DNA of 64,000 nucleotides, from positions 2,666,001-2,730,000 of the forward strand of contig JAGKQI010000090.1 of the NCBI GenBank assembly GCA_018806915.1, in the 5' to 3' direction. Source of the DNA: Phytophthora colocasiae (lineage: Eukaryota > Oomycota > Peronosporomycetes > Peronosporales > Peronosporaceae). Below the pieces are notes generated by a model. The model was given only the letters and a program-made list of their open reading frames with translations. It was not told the origin of the DNA and did no database searches. Below, piece after piece: positions 54,091 to 63,614 of this stretch (position 1 is its first letter; every line of letters begins with the position of its first letter). A program made the translations under genes and the position numbers.

Positions 54091-55305
54091 TCCTTCCAGG
54101 TGGAGCTATGCTCTATGGCGCAGCGAAGACATCTACTCGTCTGAAAAGTTACTCTGGAAACATCCTGGGTGGAGCATCCTGGAAACCCGGGGATTCCCAT
54201 TGAAGGATTCCACTGTGAACGATTCGGACGATTGTGGTCTGAATTACGGCCTGAAAATGGTGCTGGAACATGGAATTGTAGCTCGTTGTTGTTGGAGATT
54301 CACGTATCGCCATTCAAAAGGCTTAGGGACTGATTAACTGTAACCAAACCAAGCTGCAACGAAGGTTGGCAGAGTTTGAATCTCTGAAAACCAAATTTCA
54401 GACTCTGAAGAAACGCGAGTTCAACCAGGCAGCAGATTACTTGACCTCGAAGACTCTAGTACTTAGGGAAGCTTGGTGAGTAGAGGACGCTGATGACTAC
54501 AACTGGTGTCTAAAATCCAACAGAAGTTGATGAAGCCTCGCTCTGTCCCAGACGCGGAGGCAATTCGATTAGGCTGGAGATCATTCGATTACCCCGGCTC
54601 TCAACCGTTGTATATGACTAAATTAGTGGTACGCACCAGAATTGGCTTATTTTTAACATGTTGTATTATAGAACATGTTAAAAACCGTGAAATGCACGAG
54701 GGTAGGGGAATATCGTACCAAGAAAAGCCAGAAATGTGCAAGGCCAAGACACAGATCGATAGGACTTGGAGAGAAACGCCACCGCCGTCCTTCTCCAGAT
54801 GCTGAGGATGGGGGGAGGGGGAAGGAAGAAGAGAAGGAGGAGCAGCATGAGGGGGATGAAGCAGAGAAAGAGGACGAGCAAGAGGGAGAAGAAGAAGCGA
54901 AAGAAGACGAGCAGAAGGAAGCGGAAGAGGAGGAGGTGGGCGAGGAGGAATCGTAAGAAGCGTTAGGATGCTGGTAGCGAATAAGACAAGTAGGAACACT
55001 GATGATTACAATCGCAAAGGAAAGCTTGCTTGCTACATGATGTTCAATCCTTCTGGAACTGCAGCGTGGCATAGCTAGGCAAATATGTTTGCTCTGTGTC
55101 AACTTCAAATAAAAAGGCCCAAACCAGTCGCACCTGCGAGACTGGAGAAGGTGTATATGACAACTTCCCTGGTACAGAGCGCTGCGCACGATGTGCAAGC
55201 AATCTTGACCGATCAGGTTGCCTTCCCGCAGTACAGACTTTTCACTCGTACTTATCACAGGCAATACAAAAATCACGATTACACTGTCCTTAACATGTAG
55301 TATTA
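54091..55305. other. no gene; palindrome and purine-rich tract
   Basis: 54650-54684 is a perfect palindrome with 13-nt arms (TTTTTAACATGTT) and 9-nt loop. 54790-54955 is a nearly pure purine tract on the + strand that reads Glu/Lys-rich in one frame and Ser-rich in the complement; low complexity, not a convincing gene. Confidence 0.5.
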
Positions 55306-55490
55306 CAGTGCGCGCCAGGATAATATGACCACCCACGTTTTCTGGCATTGCTCCCTCAATTTTTTTGCGAGTTGAGTGATGCTATTTAGATATGTTGTTT
55401 GTGACGTAAAAGCGCGTTTGAGGCTAGTTTTAACAAACGCGATTTCGCAGTTTAAGACGCGCCCATTAATAAGACCACTTGAGCACAATA
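55306..55490 (+). repeat. solitary Tc1/mariner end
   Basis: Follows a TA at 55304-55305 with CAGTGCGCGCCAGGATAATA. An inner motif (AATAAGACCAC at about 55470) resembles the outer AATATGACCAC, and TTTAGATATGTTGTTT resembles a block in the TC-A end. No transposase and no partner end within the window. Confidence 0.6.
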
Positions 55491-55696
55491 CAAAAATCAA
55501 GATAAACATTGCAATGGCTACGTAGTCAATTTTGTCGAATGACTGTATGCAGGAGAAAATCCGATTAAGTCCGAATAATTTTGTGGACAGTGCTACTATT
55601 GTAATTTCTGGAAAGAACGTTCGTGATTATGGGTATTAGCAGGGAAATACGCTCTTGGTTTTAGTAAACAGTACCATTCTACAAGTTTCGAGAGAG

Positions 55697-55809
55697 CTGA
55701 GAAGAGATGGAAGACGCGAAGATGGAAGAAGACGCGATGGCAGCTCAAGAGAACCGCATTGTGGTAAACTGTATCGTCGTTGGCGTACGCGGACGGCCGG
55801 TCAGCTTAA
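55697..55809 (+). pseudogene. CRN-2, 5' segment
   Basis: Encodes MEDAKMEEDAMAAQENRIVV and the start of the CRN header (VVGVRGRPVSL), with one Val fewer than CRN-1. It is cut at the TTAA 55806-55809 by PB-C. Confidence 0.8.
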
Positions 55810-56600
55810 CCCTTCTAACCCGAGCCGTTATTCTGTATTCTACAGAATAAGCAATTATCTTGATTAAAGTATGAACGATAACCTGCGAAAAGTATGCCGT
55901 TGGAAGCCCTTTCGTGCTCGGCGAGGCATATTCTGTACATAAAGTGTACATCATCGGCTATAGCATGCACAATGTATCCAACATCTGCGAAACTGGCGAT
56001 CTCCTATTGGCTCCCTGGCGGACAAAACATGTTCAAAACCTCTCACTCGGCAACCCCCGTCAAATTTGAAACGACTCTGTACTGTGCGGCACTCTTGGCG
56101 CCAACCAACCATCCGCCAAAAGCGCGCGAAGTGCAAAGCGCGCGAAGAGGAAGAATTTGCCCAGTTCCTAACTAACGGAGTAGTGAGGAGGAACTGGGCA
56201 AATACTTCTCTGCAGGCTCCAGCAAGACCTACTGCAAAGTACGTGGTGCTAACTAGTTGTCCTTCTTATTCCTCGTCTTTACTTTCTCTCTTACGTTTGC
56301 GGAATCTAATCATCTTTTTAGGCTCGGTGGAATGCTCTTCCCGTCACCGAGTGTATCGTGCCATTTCTGATAGCACGTGAGCGTGAACGTGGCAGAGCGG
56401 TACACGACCGCCTAAACCATTGCTGACAGAAGGTGCTCAAAGGCGGAACGCACCTTACACAAGTACTGCCTGCGTTTGTTCTGCTTGGTGATCCGATGTG
56501 TTCACTAACGTGTGCTTCTAGCGTGATATGACAAACACCAGGTCCTCGGCGTTGATATGAGTCTAAAGTTGATTCTGCGCAGCGCCAGTAGCTGGATGTG

Positions 56601-56975
56601 TCGAATTATTCTGTAGCATCCCGACATACGGCTGTGGGAAATTCCCTGTGCGGGCAACATCCAGAATTAGTAAAGCACCACTCGAGTTATTCTGTAGCAT
56701 CCTGACTTACGGCTACGGAAATTCCCCTGTACACAATTCGGGGCAACATCCATAATTAGTAAAGCACCACTCGAGTTATTCTGTAGCATCCTGACTTACG
56801 GCTACGGGAAATTCCAGTGCACACACGCAACATCCAGAACTAGTAAAGCACCACTCGAGTTATTCTGTAGCATCCTGACTTACGGCTATGGGAAATTCCG
56901 TGTGCACACGCAACATCCAGAATTAGTAAAGCACCACTTGAGTTATTCTGTAGCATCCCGGCTTACGGCTGTGCT
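56601..56975 (+). repeat. tandem repeat inside PB-C, about 84 bp x 4.4
   Basis: Unit starts TCGAGTTATTCTGTAGCATC at 56601, 56682, 56771, 56855 and 56938. Spacing is 81, 89, 84 and 83 nt. The unit motif GTTATTCTGTA resembles the terminal inverted repeat of PB-C. Confidence 0.9.
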
Positions 56976-57063
56976 CCTCATTGTATGTGATCTATCCATA
57001 CTCTGGGATATCTGCAGAGATCACCTGTCAAGTCAAAGTTACTAGTTTCCGGAACGTTGTCAT

Positions 57064-57700
57064 TTATTTCCAGGTCTTCACATCTTCTTCTACACTTTCC
57101 TCAAGTGGGACCACCTCGTTGTCTGCCATAATGTCTTCTTCGTCGGCGTTGGAATCGGAATCGCTGACATCAGCGGTCTCCACGAGATTCACGTCATCGA
57201 TAGCTGTAGAGCCAAACAGTCGCTCCTTTCGGAGCCTCTCCATGAAATTGTCGCTACCAAACACGTCCGAGTCGATGAGGCCGTCGGCTCCGTTTGGTTC
57301 ATCGGTCTCGCTCTTTGCTTCTTCATCAGCAGCCATGCACTCACTTGAATCGAATTCTGGATCATCCGGAAAAAAGGCATTGGTCGCGCCGTCTTGCTCC
57401 GTATCATCCGGTATAGCTGCTGGTAGTTCACCTGTAGCGCCCACCTCCTCTGTGTCGACAACTGTGGTGGCACAAAAATAAGGCCACTAACCTTCAAAGA
57501 AGTTTATGCCACGTCTGGCTTCGTCGAGACGGCCCTTCACCCCGGCTTCACGTAGCGTTGATTCTAGGTCATCCCTGTCGGCTTACGAGCCTTCCAGCCT
57601 TCCTCGCAGATCTCGCGCCATAGTTGCTTGAACGGCATCTCTGCTGGGCCGTTCATTTTTTCGAATGACAATGTGAGGTAGCTTCTGACACGTGAACCGA
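57064..57700 (-). pseudogene. PB-C piggyBac transposase, N-terminal relic
   Basis: MPFKQLWREICEEGWKARKP at about 57640-57580 is the GW-type N-terminal segment of oomycete piggyBac transposases. It is followed by stops, then an acidic frame (57444-57064, FFPDDPEFDSSECMAADEEA). The catalytic core is absent. Confidence 0.6.
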
Positions 57701-57933
57701 TGGGCTTTCGACAGAATTTTCAAACCTGTTGGGGATTTATATGCGTCTTTCTATCCTCCTTGAATAATACCCGTCTATCATCCCATCGCCGATCTGTTAG
57801 GAAAGTGGACTGATCCAGACACCATACAATAATCTTCATGCGGAGTTTTGGAGCGCTGATGAGTTTGCTGGATATTAAATCCTGTACAATATATTATTCT
57901 GTAGGATACAGAATACCGGGTTAGAGGGGTTAA

Positions 57934-60002
57934 GCACCAAGTTGAATGCATGGGTAAATACTTTGAACAAGCCAATAATGGCGAAGTACTCCAATCGACT
58001 GAAGGGCGTCGATGAAGGCGAGCTGCTGCTCTTCCTGGCCAAGAAGGCGGATGGCACGTGGCTGTCTGCTGATCCTGCTTTTAAAGAAACCCTGCAGGCT
58101 ATGCTAAGTGGCGATGCTCCTGCCGAGATCAAGGACATCATTGGAGACGACAGGACGTCATTTACGGGACTGGAAACAATCGCAGACGCTCTCAGTACAG
58201 ACATCCCATCAGGTTACTTGCACCTTCTAGTGAAGCCCCCTTTGCAGCAGCGTCGAGCGGCTATTACCATCGATATACCGCAAGTCAACTGGACTATCGC
58301 TCCTGAATCGTGCCCTCAACTCGACGTTAGAGATGACGATCAACTGATTGAATTGCCACCATCTTGCGTCAGTGGTACCGGAATTGGTCGCCCTCATCAG
58401 GCGCTGATCCTCTATCGTCGGCCACCTCTGGTGAAGCAATGGTATGAGATGAACAGGTGCTCAATCCAAACGTATGCGCTTCTTTGGGTTGTTGGTCCAC
58501 CTGGAACGGGAAAGTCGTGCGCAGCGTTCGCCTTCGCTTGCTCACTTGATCGATCGCGCTGGGACGTGATTTGGATTCATTACTCGCGAATTCATGAATA
58601 TTTTAATTGTGTTTGGCTTCAGGGCAATCAGAAAGCGGTTTGTATCGTGCAGGAGAAAGCGATAGAGCGTGATCTGGCAGCCATCTTGAATACGACGTCG
58701 CAGACAAAGCAAACGATTGTATTCCTGGATGGGTACATCCACTCTAGAGTTGCAAAGGCAGCACGTCACGAGTGCCTAACTTGGCATCAACAAGACAAAA
58801 TCAAGCATCGATTGGTGTGTGTTTGCTCCATGGTTTCTGTCGGAAAAGAATATCGTCCAGAACTCTACGATCCGATTCCGGCGAAAGTGGATGAGGAGTC
58901 ACGGGACTGTGAAATGGAGGATGTGGAGATGTCGGCTGGAGCATTACACAATCTGGAGGTGGTACGTGAACAGGAGCTGTTTGAGCTGACGTCATGGTGC
59001 TTTGATGATTACAAGAAGGCAGTCCTCAACGACGATTTCTTTCGTAATGTAGTGGACATGTTTCCTACACAGTCTCCTACACAGTCCGATCCAGAAAAAA
59101 AAGCGACGGAGCGAACCAAGTTGTTGCAAGATAAGTACTTTATTGTCGGTGGAAGCGCTAGACTCATGTTTGAAGCTTCGACAGAGATGGCAAGTGAAGC
59201 ACTTGACAAAGCAATCAAGGCAACTCCAAACATTGAGCTTTACCTTCAAGGCTTTGTTGGCGATTCGTCATCTGGTGCTGTCAACCGTTTACTTGCATGG
59301 TATGACGGTCCCAGTGGTTACGATGTTCGATTGGTGAGCGAGTACGTCGTGCGTCATTTTGCAATGGTCATGGGTCCGCGTCTAGTCGAGAATTTCGCGA
59401 GGGCTTGCAATGTTAATCCATCCATGGATGGTTTTATCCTTAAGACTTGGTTTTTTGCCCATCTAAGCCATAATGGTCTGGCGTGGAGCCGGCGTGTGGG
59501 GGGAGATACAGTAGAACACCAGAGCTGGGAGAAATCATCCATCTTCATTTTTAATCCAGCCAAGTATCCGATTGCTGTTTCATTGGATGTTCCGGTGTGG
59601 ATGGCTCCAAAGAAGTGGAACCAAGGCGGATACGATGCTGTTTTTATCGACAAAGCAGCACAACTTGTCCGGTTTGTTCAAGTGACGCGTTCTGAGTCCC
59701 ATAAGTTCGATCCAAAACACTTCGTCGAGCTCTTGAACAGCCTCGTCGCTGGCGATCTGGAGAAAGTTGCTACGGTTGAATTATGTTTTGTCGTCCCGGA
59801 GGCTAGGCTGGAAACGTTCAGGTTACCCGTGGGCAACGAAGACTTTAAGAAGAGCGTTGTGGAAGTGGCTTCGTCGCCATCGCGATCAACTCGGAGTTGT
59901 CCTGACCAAACATTCAAAGACTGCAGTGCAGAAGTCATGGTCATCGGAGTGGACTACAAGATTACCGATCACTATCGGGTCGAAGGATCGCAAGTTGGCT
60001 AG
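57934..60002 (+). CDS. CRN-2 (Crinkler effector): LFLAK, P-loop NTPase, nuclease-like C-terminus
   Basis: Open from the PB-C border to TAG at 60000-60002. The first ATG left in frame is 57978 (MAKYSNRL), giving about 674 residues. Numbered from 57942: LLLFLAKK (canonical LFLAK) at about 27; YLHLLVKPP (HVLVxxP counterpart) at about 92; Walker A GPPGTGKS at about 185; Walker B-like TIVFLDGY at about 258-265; long helical middle. C-terminal GGYDAVFID..FVQVTRSESHKF at about 563-590 resembles a PD-(D/E)XK nuclease core (D..Q-x-T). NTPase plus REase-fold nuclease is a known CRN C-terminal combination. No lesion in this part; only the 5' end is displaced by PB-C. Confidence 0.88.
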
Positions 60003-60436
60003 AAGTGCAAGTCGACAAGTCTTGTGCTTCGTTACGATACGCATCTTTATCCGTTGTACTTGTCGGAGTACAGTTTAGTTAGTTGGTATAGGGATAGGCC
60101 CCGTCTGGATGTTCTAAAAAAAATGACAAGTTAGTCTTTCGTGAGATAGCAAATATTTTTCTGAAAGCGGGGGCTGAGACTCGTACTGGGGTTTTTGTCA
60201 AGCCGGTTGGACATTGTGCCGTTTTGAGTTGGTAAGTGAATTGAATTCGCTGAAAAGAAAATTGTACGACCAACAGAAGGTAAGTTTTAAAGGATTCCTA
60301 CGTCATCATTTACCTTCAAATGATACAGAAAGGATCCGCGCAAATGCTGGACACTATGAAGTCTTCGCCATCGTAAGTGAGATTATTGTGAAGTGGAGGA
60401 CTTTGAGCTGACATTTTGCTGCTTGTGGTGGTTTAA
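60003..60436 (+). other. conserved CRN 3' flank, copy 2
   Basis: Homologous to 44757-45191. The CRN frame stays open after TAG for about 40 codons up to an A-run at 60116-60123. Confidence 0.45.
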
Positions 60437-61071
60437 GTCAACGAAGTCTCGCACAACGTCACTGTGAAGCCCACGCTTTACGCTGTTACGCGCTGGGATA
60501 TGCTGAGCCACCTCTTCGGGCTACGTCCAAGATACTACCACGACCGCGCGCCGTTGGCTGACCAGTCGTCGCATACCTTGAGGACGTCGACTACACGGCC
60601 CCATTCCCGAACGAAAACAAGCGTCCGGGAGTCACGTACGTCACGGAGGCACTATTGAACCCGGTGCACAAGACCATCCGCCCAGACTCGAGCGTGCACT
60701 CGTTCAAGCGCACCGACTCGCGCGAGATCGTACCTGGACAGGTGTACGAGGCTGTTTTCCGCTTCCAGCCGACGTCGTACGTAGTCAAGCGCGACCACCA
60801 AATCCGCATTTCCGTTGGCGTTGCTAGCTCGCCCGATTTCGGATCAGCCGGCGAGAAGGAGGCTACCAAGCTTACCATTCACTTCGGAGGCGCTTACCCG
60901 ACCAAGCTCACGCTGCCATCGTACACGGGAGTGTACAATGCCAACGTGGTGCCTCGCGCTGAGGTGGTGGACGATCTGGATGCGATCCCGACTGAGTCTA
61001 CGAAGGAAACTGTTACCGAGGAGGAAGTGGACGAGTTCGCTGAGGTGCCGGAGGCCAAGGACGAGTTGTAA
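60437..61071 (+). pseudogene. CocE/X-Pro dipeptidyl-peptidase-like hydrolase, C-terminal fragment HYD-2
   Basis: Same gene as HYD-1. A 97-nt deletion (HYD-1 positions 45321-45417) after RAPLADQ removes part of the PepX_C domain and shifts frame. Downstream the frame of HYD-1 type is undisturbed through LTIHFGGAYPTKLTLPSY to the EAKDEL end and TAA at 61069-61071. No catalytic domain. Confidence 0.7.
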
Positions 61072-61245
61072 GTATGTCAGATGTGGTAGTGCAGACAGAG
61101 ATAACATCCCTCTAATACATAGATCGTTGAAACTACTACTTGTAGTAGTACTTGCTTGCTTTCATCTTCACAAAAGAGACATATCAAGCAGCATATTTTT
61201 AAATCTTTAGTAAAGAGAACAGCATTAAGAAAAACGTTTTTGATA

Positions 61246-62804
61246 CAGTGCACGCCGAAATTATAGCCGCACTCGACAAGTGGGTCTATTTCGTAGAGAA
61301 CCAAGAACGTGTAGCTACCTAAGGGTCTCAAAGTCGTGTAAAATGAATAGAAAACGTATACAGCAAGCGAAGGTGACAAATTCCAAGAAGGCTTCGAGCG
61401 GAGGCACAAAATCTATTTTTAGGTCGGATCAAAATTATAGCCGCACTAATTGGCTTACATGAGCATTGCTTCAATAACCTGTCTTCGCTCCTTTCAAAAG
61501 CCGTGTGGCTTCTAGACGTTTGGGGACACTTCGTACTAGATTCCTAATATACTCTGGATCAATTCGGGACCACTCCAGCTTAATCTGTCGGATCAAGTCT
61601 GCGGGCTTGTCGAATTGGCGCCCATTGGCGTACACCCGGCGTGCCAGAAGCCCCCACACGTTCTCTATGATGTTGAGATCGGGGCTCTTGGCAGGCCACG
61701 GCAACGTCTCAATGTTGTGAGCGGCTAAGAAGTCCTTGGTGAGCCTCGAGGCATGTATAGAGGCATTGTCTTGCTGGAAAATTGGAGTCAAATTGCCCAA
61801 TTTTGACCCCAGTTCTCTTAGACAAGGAAGCATACTAGCGCTCAGCGTCTCAGTATACTTAGCTGAGTCCTGCTTGCCCTTTAGAAATACGAGCTCAGTG
61901 TTTCCATGCCAGCTTACCCCCGCCCAAATCATGACGCTGCCTCCACCATTGACCCGCTTTGACATGAGTTTCGGTGCTGCACGCAAGTCGTGCCAGTAGA
62001 ATCTAAACCCGTCCGGCCCATCTAAATTGAACTTCTTCTCATCCGTGAATAATACGCGTCTCCAAAAGACCCGTTTACCGGCGTAACGCTCCGCAAAGGC
62101 TACCCTAGCCTTCTTGTGGTGCGGCTTAATAGCAGGGGTGAGTTTGCGCTTGGCGTACGTGACATAGCGGCTGCTACGTAGTACTCGAAGCACAGTAGAC
62201 TTGCTTGGTTTCGATAGAAGTAGTCCAGAGATCTCTCGGGCAGACAGTTTTCGCACAATGACCAGCCGGATGACGCGCCTGGCCTCCCGGCCGACTATTT
62301 TGGGCTTTCTTCCAGTCCTTCGCGTCACTGAAGACGCTTTTCCGCGCTTTAAGTAGTTCCTGATAGCCTTCTCGTCACGCCCAATGAGCCTACCGATCTC
62401 CCGGTTGCTCCTCCCGCCTCTAAGGTGCTCGTTTATTGCTACACACTCCTCCTCGGTTAGCTGCTTGCCTCGTGGCATCGTTCTTCACTTCTGTGCGAAT
62501 CTAAGAACAGATTCAAAAAGGTCTTTCAAAAAGCTTTCTACAGGTCTCATTTATTTCGTATATAACCATTCCAATTTTGCTTTTTACCCGACTGAACTTT
62601 ATAACTCCGAGTGCGGCTATAATTTTGATCCGACCTAAAAATAGATTTTGTGCCTCCGCTCGAAGCCTTCTTGGAATTTGTCACCTTCGCTTGCTGTATC
62701 TATTCATTTTACACGACTTTGAGACCCTCAGGTAGCTACACGTTCTTGGTTCTCTACGAAATAGACCCACTTGTCGAGTGCGGCTATAATTTCGGCGCGC
62801 ACTG
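61246..62804 (-). mobile_element. Tc1/mariner element TC-B, apparently intact
   Basis: 1559 bp between TA 61244-61245 and 62805-62806. The inverted repeats, about 200 bp, begin CAGTGC(A/G)CGCCGAAATT. Each carries AAATTATAGCCGCACT twice, at its outer and inner end, an IR/DR layout like Sleeping Beauty-type elements. Inserted between HYD-2 and SDR-3. Confidence 0.95.
61471..62478 (-). CDS. TC-B Tc1-type transposase, intact
   Basis: 335 codons, ATG 62478 (MPRGKQLTEEECVAINE), no lesion. N-terminal paired HTH domains (SNREIGRLIGRDEKAI; REISGLLLSKPSKSTV), a basic linker (RRTGRKPK) and DDE catalytic core with TDEKKFNLDGPDG, IFQQDNASIHAS and SPDLNIIENVWG. I count 34 residues between the last two acidic positions (DD34E), as in Tc1. 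Length matches the usual 330-350. Expected to cut and paste at TA in the nucleus. It could also act on related non-autonomous ends in the window. Confidence 0.95.
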   Translation of the reverse strand: MPRGKQLTEEECVAINEHLRGGRSNREIGRLIGRDEKAIRNYLKRGKASSVTRRTGRKPKIVGREARRVIRLVIVRKLSAREISGLLLSKPSKSTVLRVLRSSRYVTYAKRKLTPAIKPHHKKARVAFAERYAGKRVFWRRVLFTDEKKFNLDGPDGFRFYWHDLRAAPKLMSKRVNGGGSVMIWAGVSWHGNTELVFLKGKQDSAKYTETLSASMLPCLRELGSKLGNLTPIFQQDNASIHASRLTKDFLAAHNIETLPWPAKSPDLNIIENVWGLLARRVYANGRQFDKPADLIRQIKLEWSRIDPEYIRNLVRSVPKRLEATRLLKGAKTGY

Positions 62805-62834
62805 TACATCACTCTGCATCGTCTCCTTTTCACT

Positions 62835-62937
62835 CGTCCTTACCACGGCAACTCAATGCTGAGAATCGTGAGGTCTGCATTCAGGAACTTGCCAGTGTCC
62901 TTGATCGTCACTTTCGAGACGATATCGGCGATCTCGG
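62835..62937 (-). pseudogene. SDR, third copy, C-terminal fragment
   Basis: Matches the last about 35 codons of the SDR half at 29229-29330 (KVTIKDTGKFLN region), with several substitutions and no stop-side conservation. Confidence 0.65.
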
Positions 62938-63035
62938 GAAATTACATGTGGGGACAAGTTTCATCGACGTTTGGGACGTAAAACAGTGCAGAGTAGGAGA
63001 AAAAAAGTTTTGAACAGTTGGAGAGCAAGAGCTAA

Positions 63036-63614
63036 CTCGTACGTTGGCTATTTGTTCAGAGTCCAACGTTGCTGCAGAAGGTTTTGGTACAGGAATGGCA
63101 TTCAAAGCAGGAGTGGTTGGATGAAGCGTTGGCTACGAAAAGAACCAAGACTTTTTTGCAATGGAAGGAGGCGGCCAAAGCTGCTAGGAAGGAGAGACGG
63201 AAGAAGGAAGGACAGGAAAGAGGGCAGGAGAAAGTGGCGAGGAAAGTGAAACGAGAATTGGAAGCAGCACAGAAGATAAAGGAGGAAAAACGTGTAGTGA
63301 AGGATAACGTAAAGGAAGAGGACTGTAAATCGTCAAGTGTGGCTCAGCCTGAGCAGTCACAGCAAGGCCAGAAGCGGAAAATAGAGCAACAGCCATCACA
63401 GAAGAAGAATAATAAAAGCAAAAACAAGAAGCGGCGCAACTACTTCAGAAGTAGATCACAAATACAACGAATCGTTCCATTTGCATTTGTAGCAATTGAA
63501 CTGTACCGGGCACCTGCACTCGCGATTCGCGAAAACTCCAAGAAAGGTGGCATACGGATGCAACCATCACTTGATGTTTCAACAACCTCTAATTCGACAA
63601 GTATTGGTTTTAGT
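63036..63614 (+). other. Lys/Glu-rich open frame continuous with CRN-3
   Basis: Open from just after TAA 63033-63035, without a stop, in phase with the CRN-3 ATG and beyond to the window end. Encodes EWLDEALATKRTKTFLQW, a long charged helix (KAARKERRKKEGQERGQEK) and a basic NLS-like end (KKNNKSKNKKRRN). There is no ATG before about 63557. Looks like the last exon of a nuclear or nucleolar protein whose stop has been lost; family not recognised. Confidence 0.4.

Larger units (their letters stand above)
55810..57929 (-). mobile_element. piggyBac-like element PB-C inserted in CRN-2
   Basis: 2120 bp between TTAA at 55806-55809 and 57930-57933. Ends CCCTTCTAACCCG and CGGGTTAGAGGGG in inverse; similarity extends about 45 bp (..TATTCTGTATTCTACAGAATA). 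CRN-1 (30546) and CRN-3 (63744) have the empty TTAA site. It contains only a decayed transposase N-terminus, so it needs a transposase in trans. Confidence 0.92.

Noticed and set aside
54675..54956. Glu-rich plus frame as a gene
   Set aside because: Read from a purine-only tract with no start context or homologous motif.
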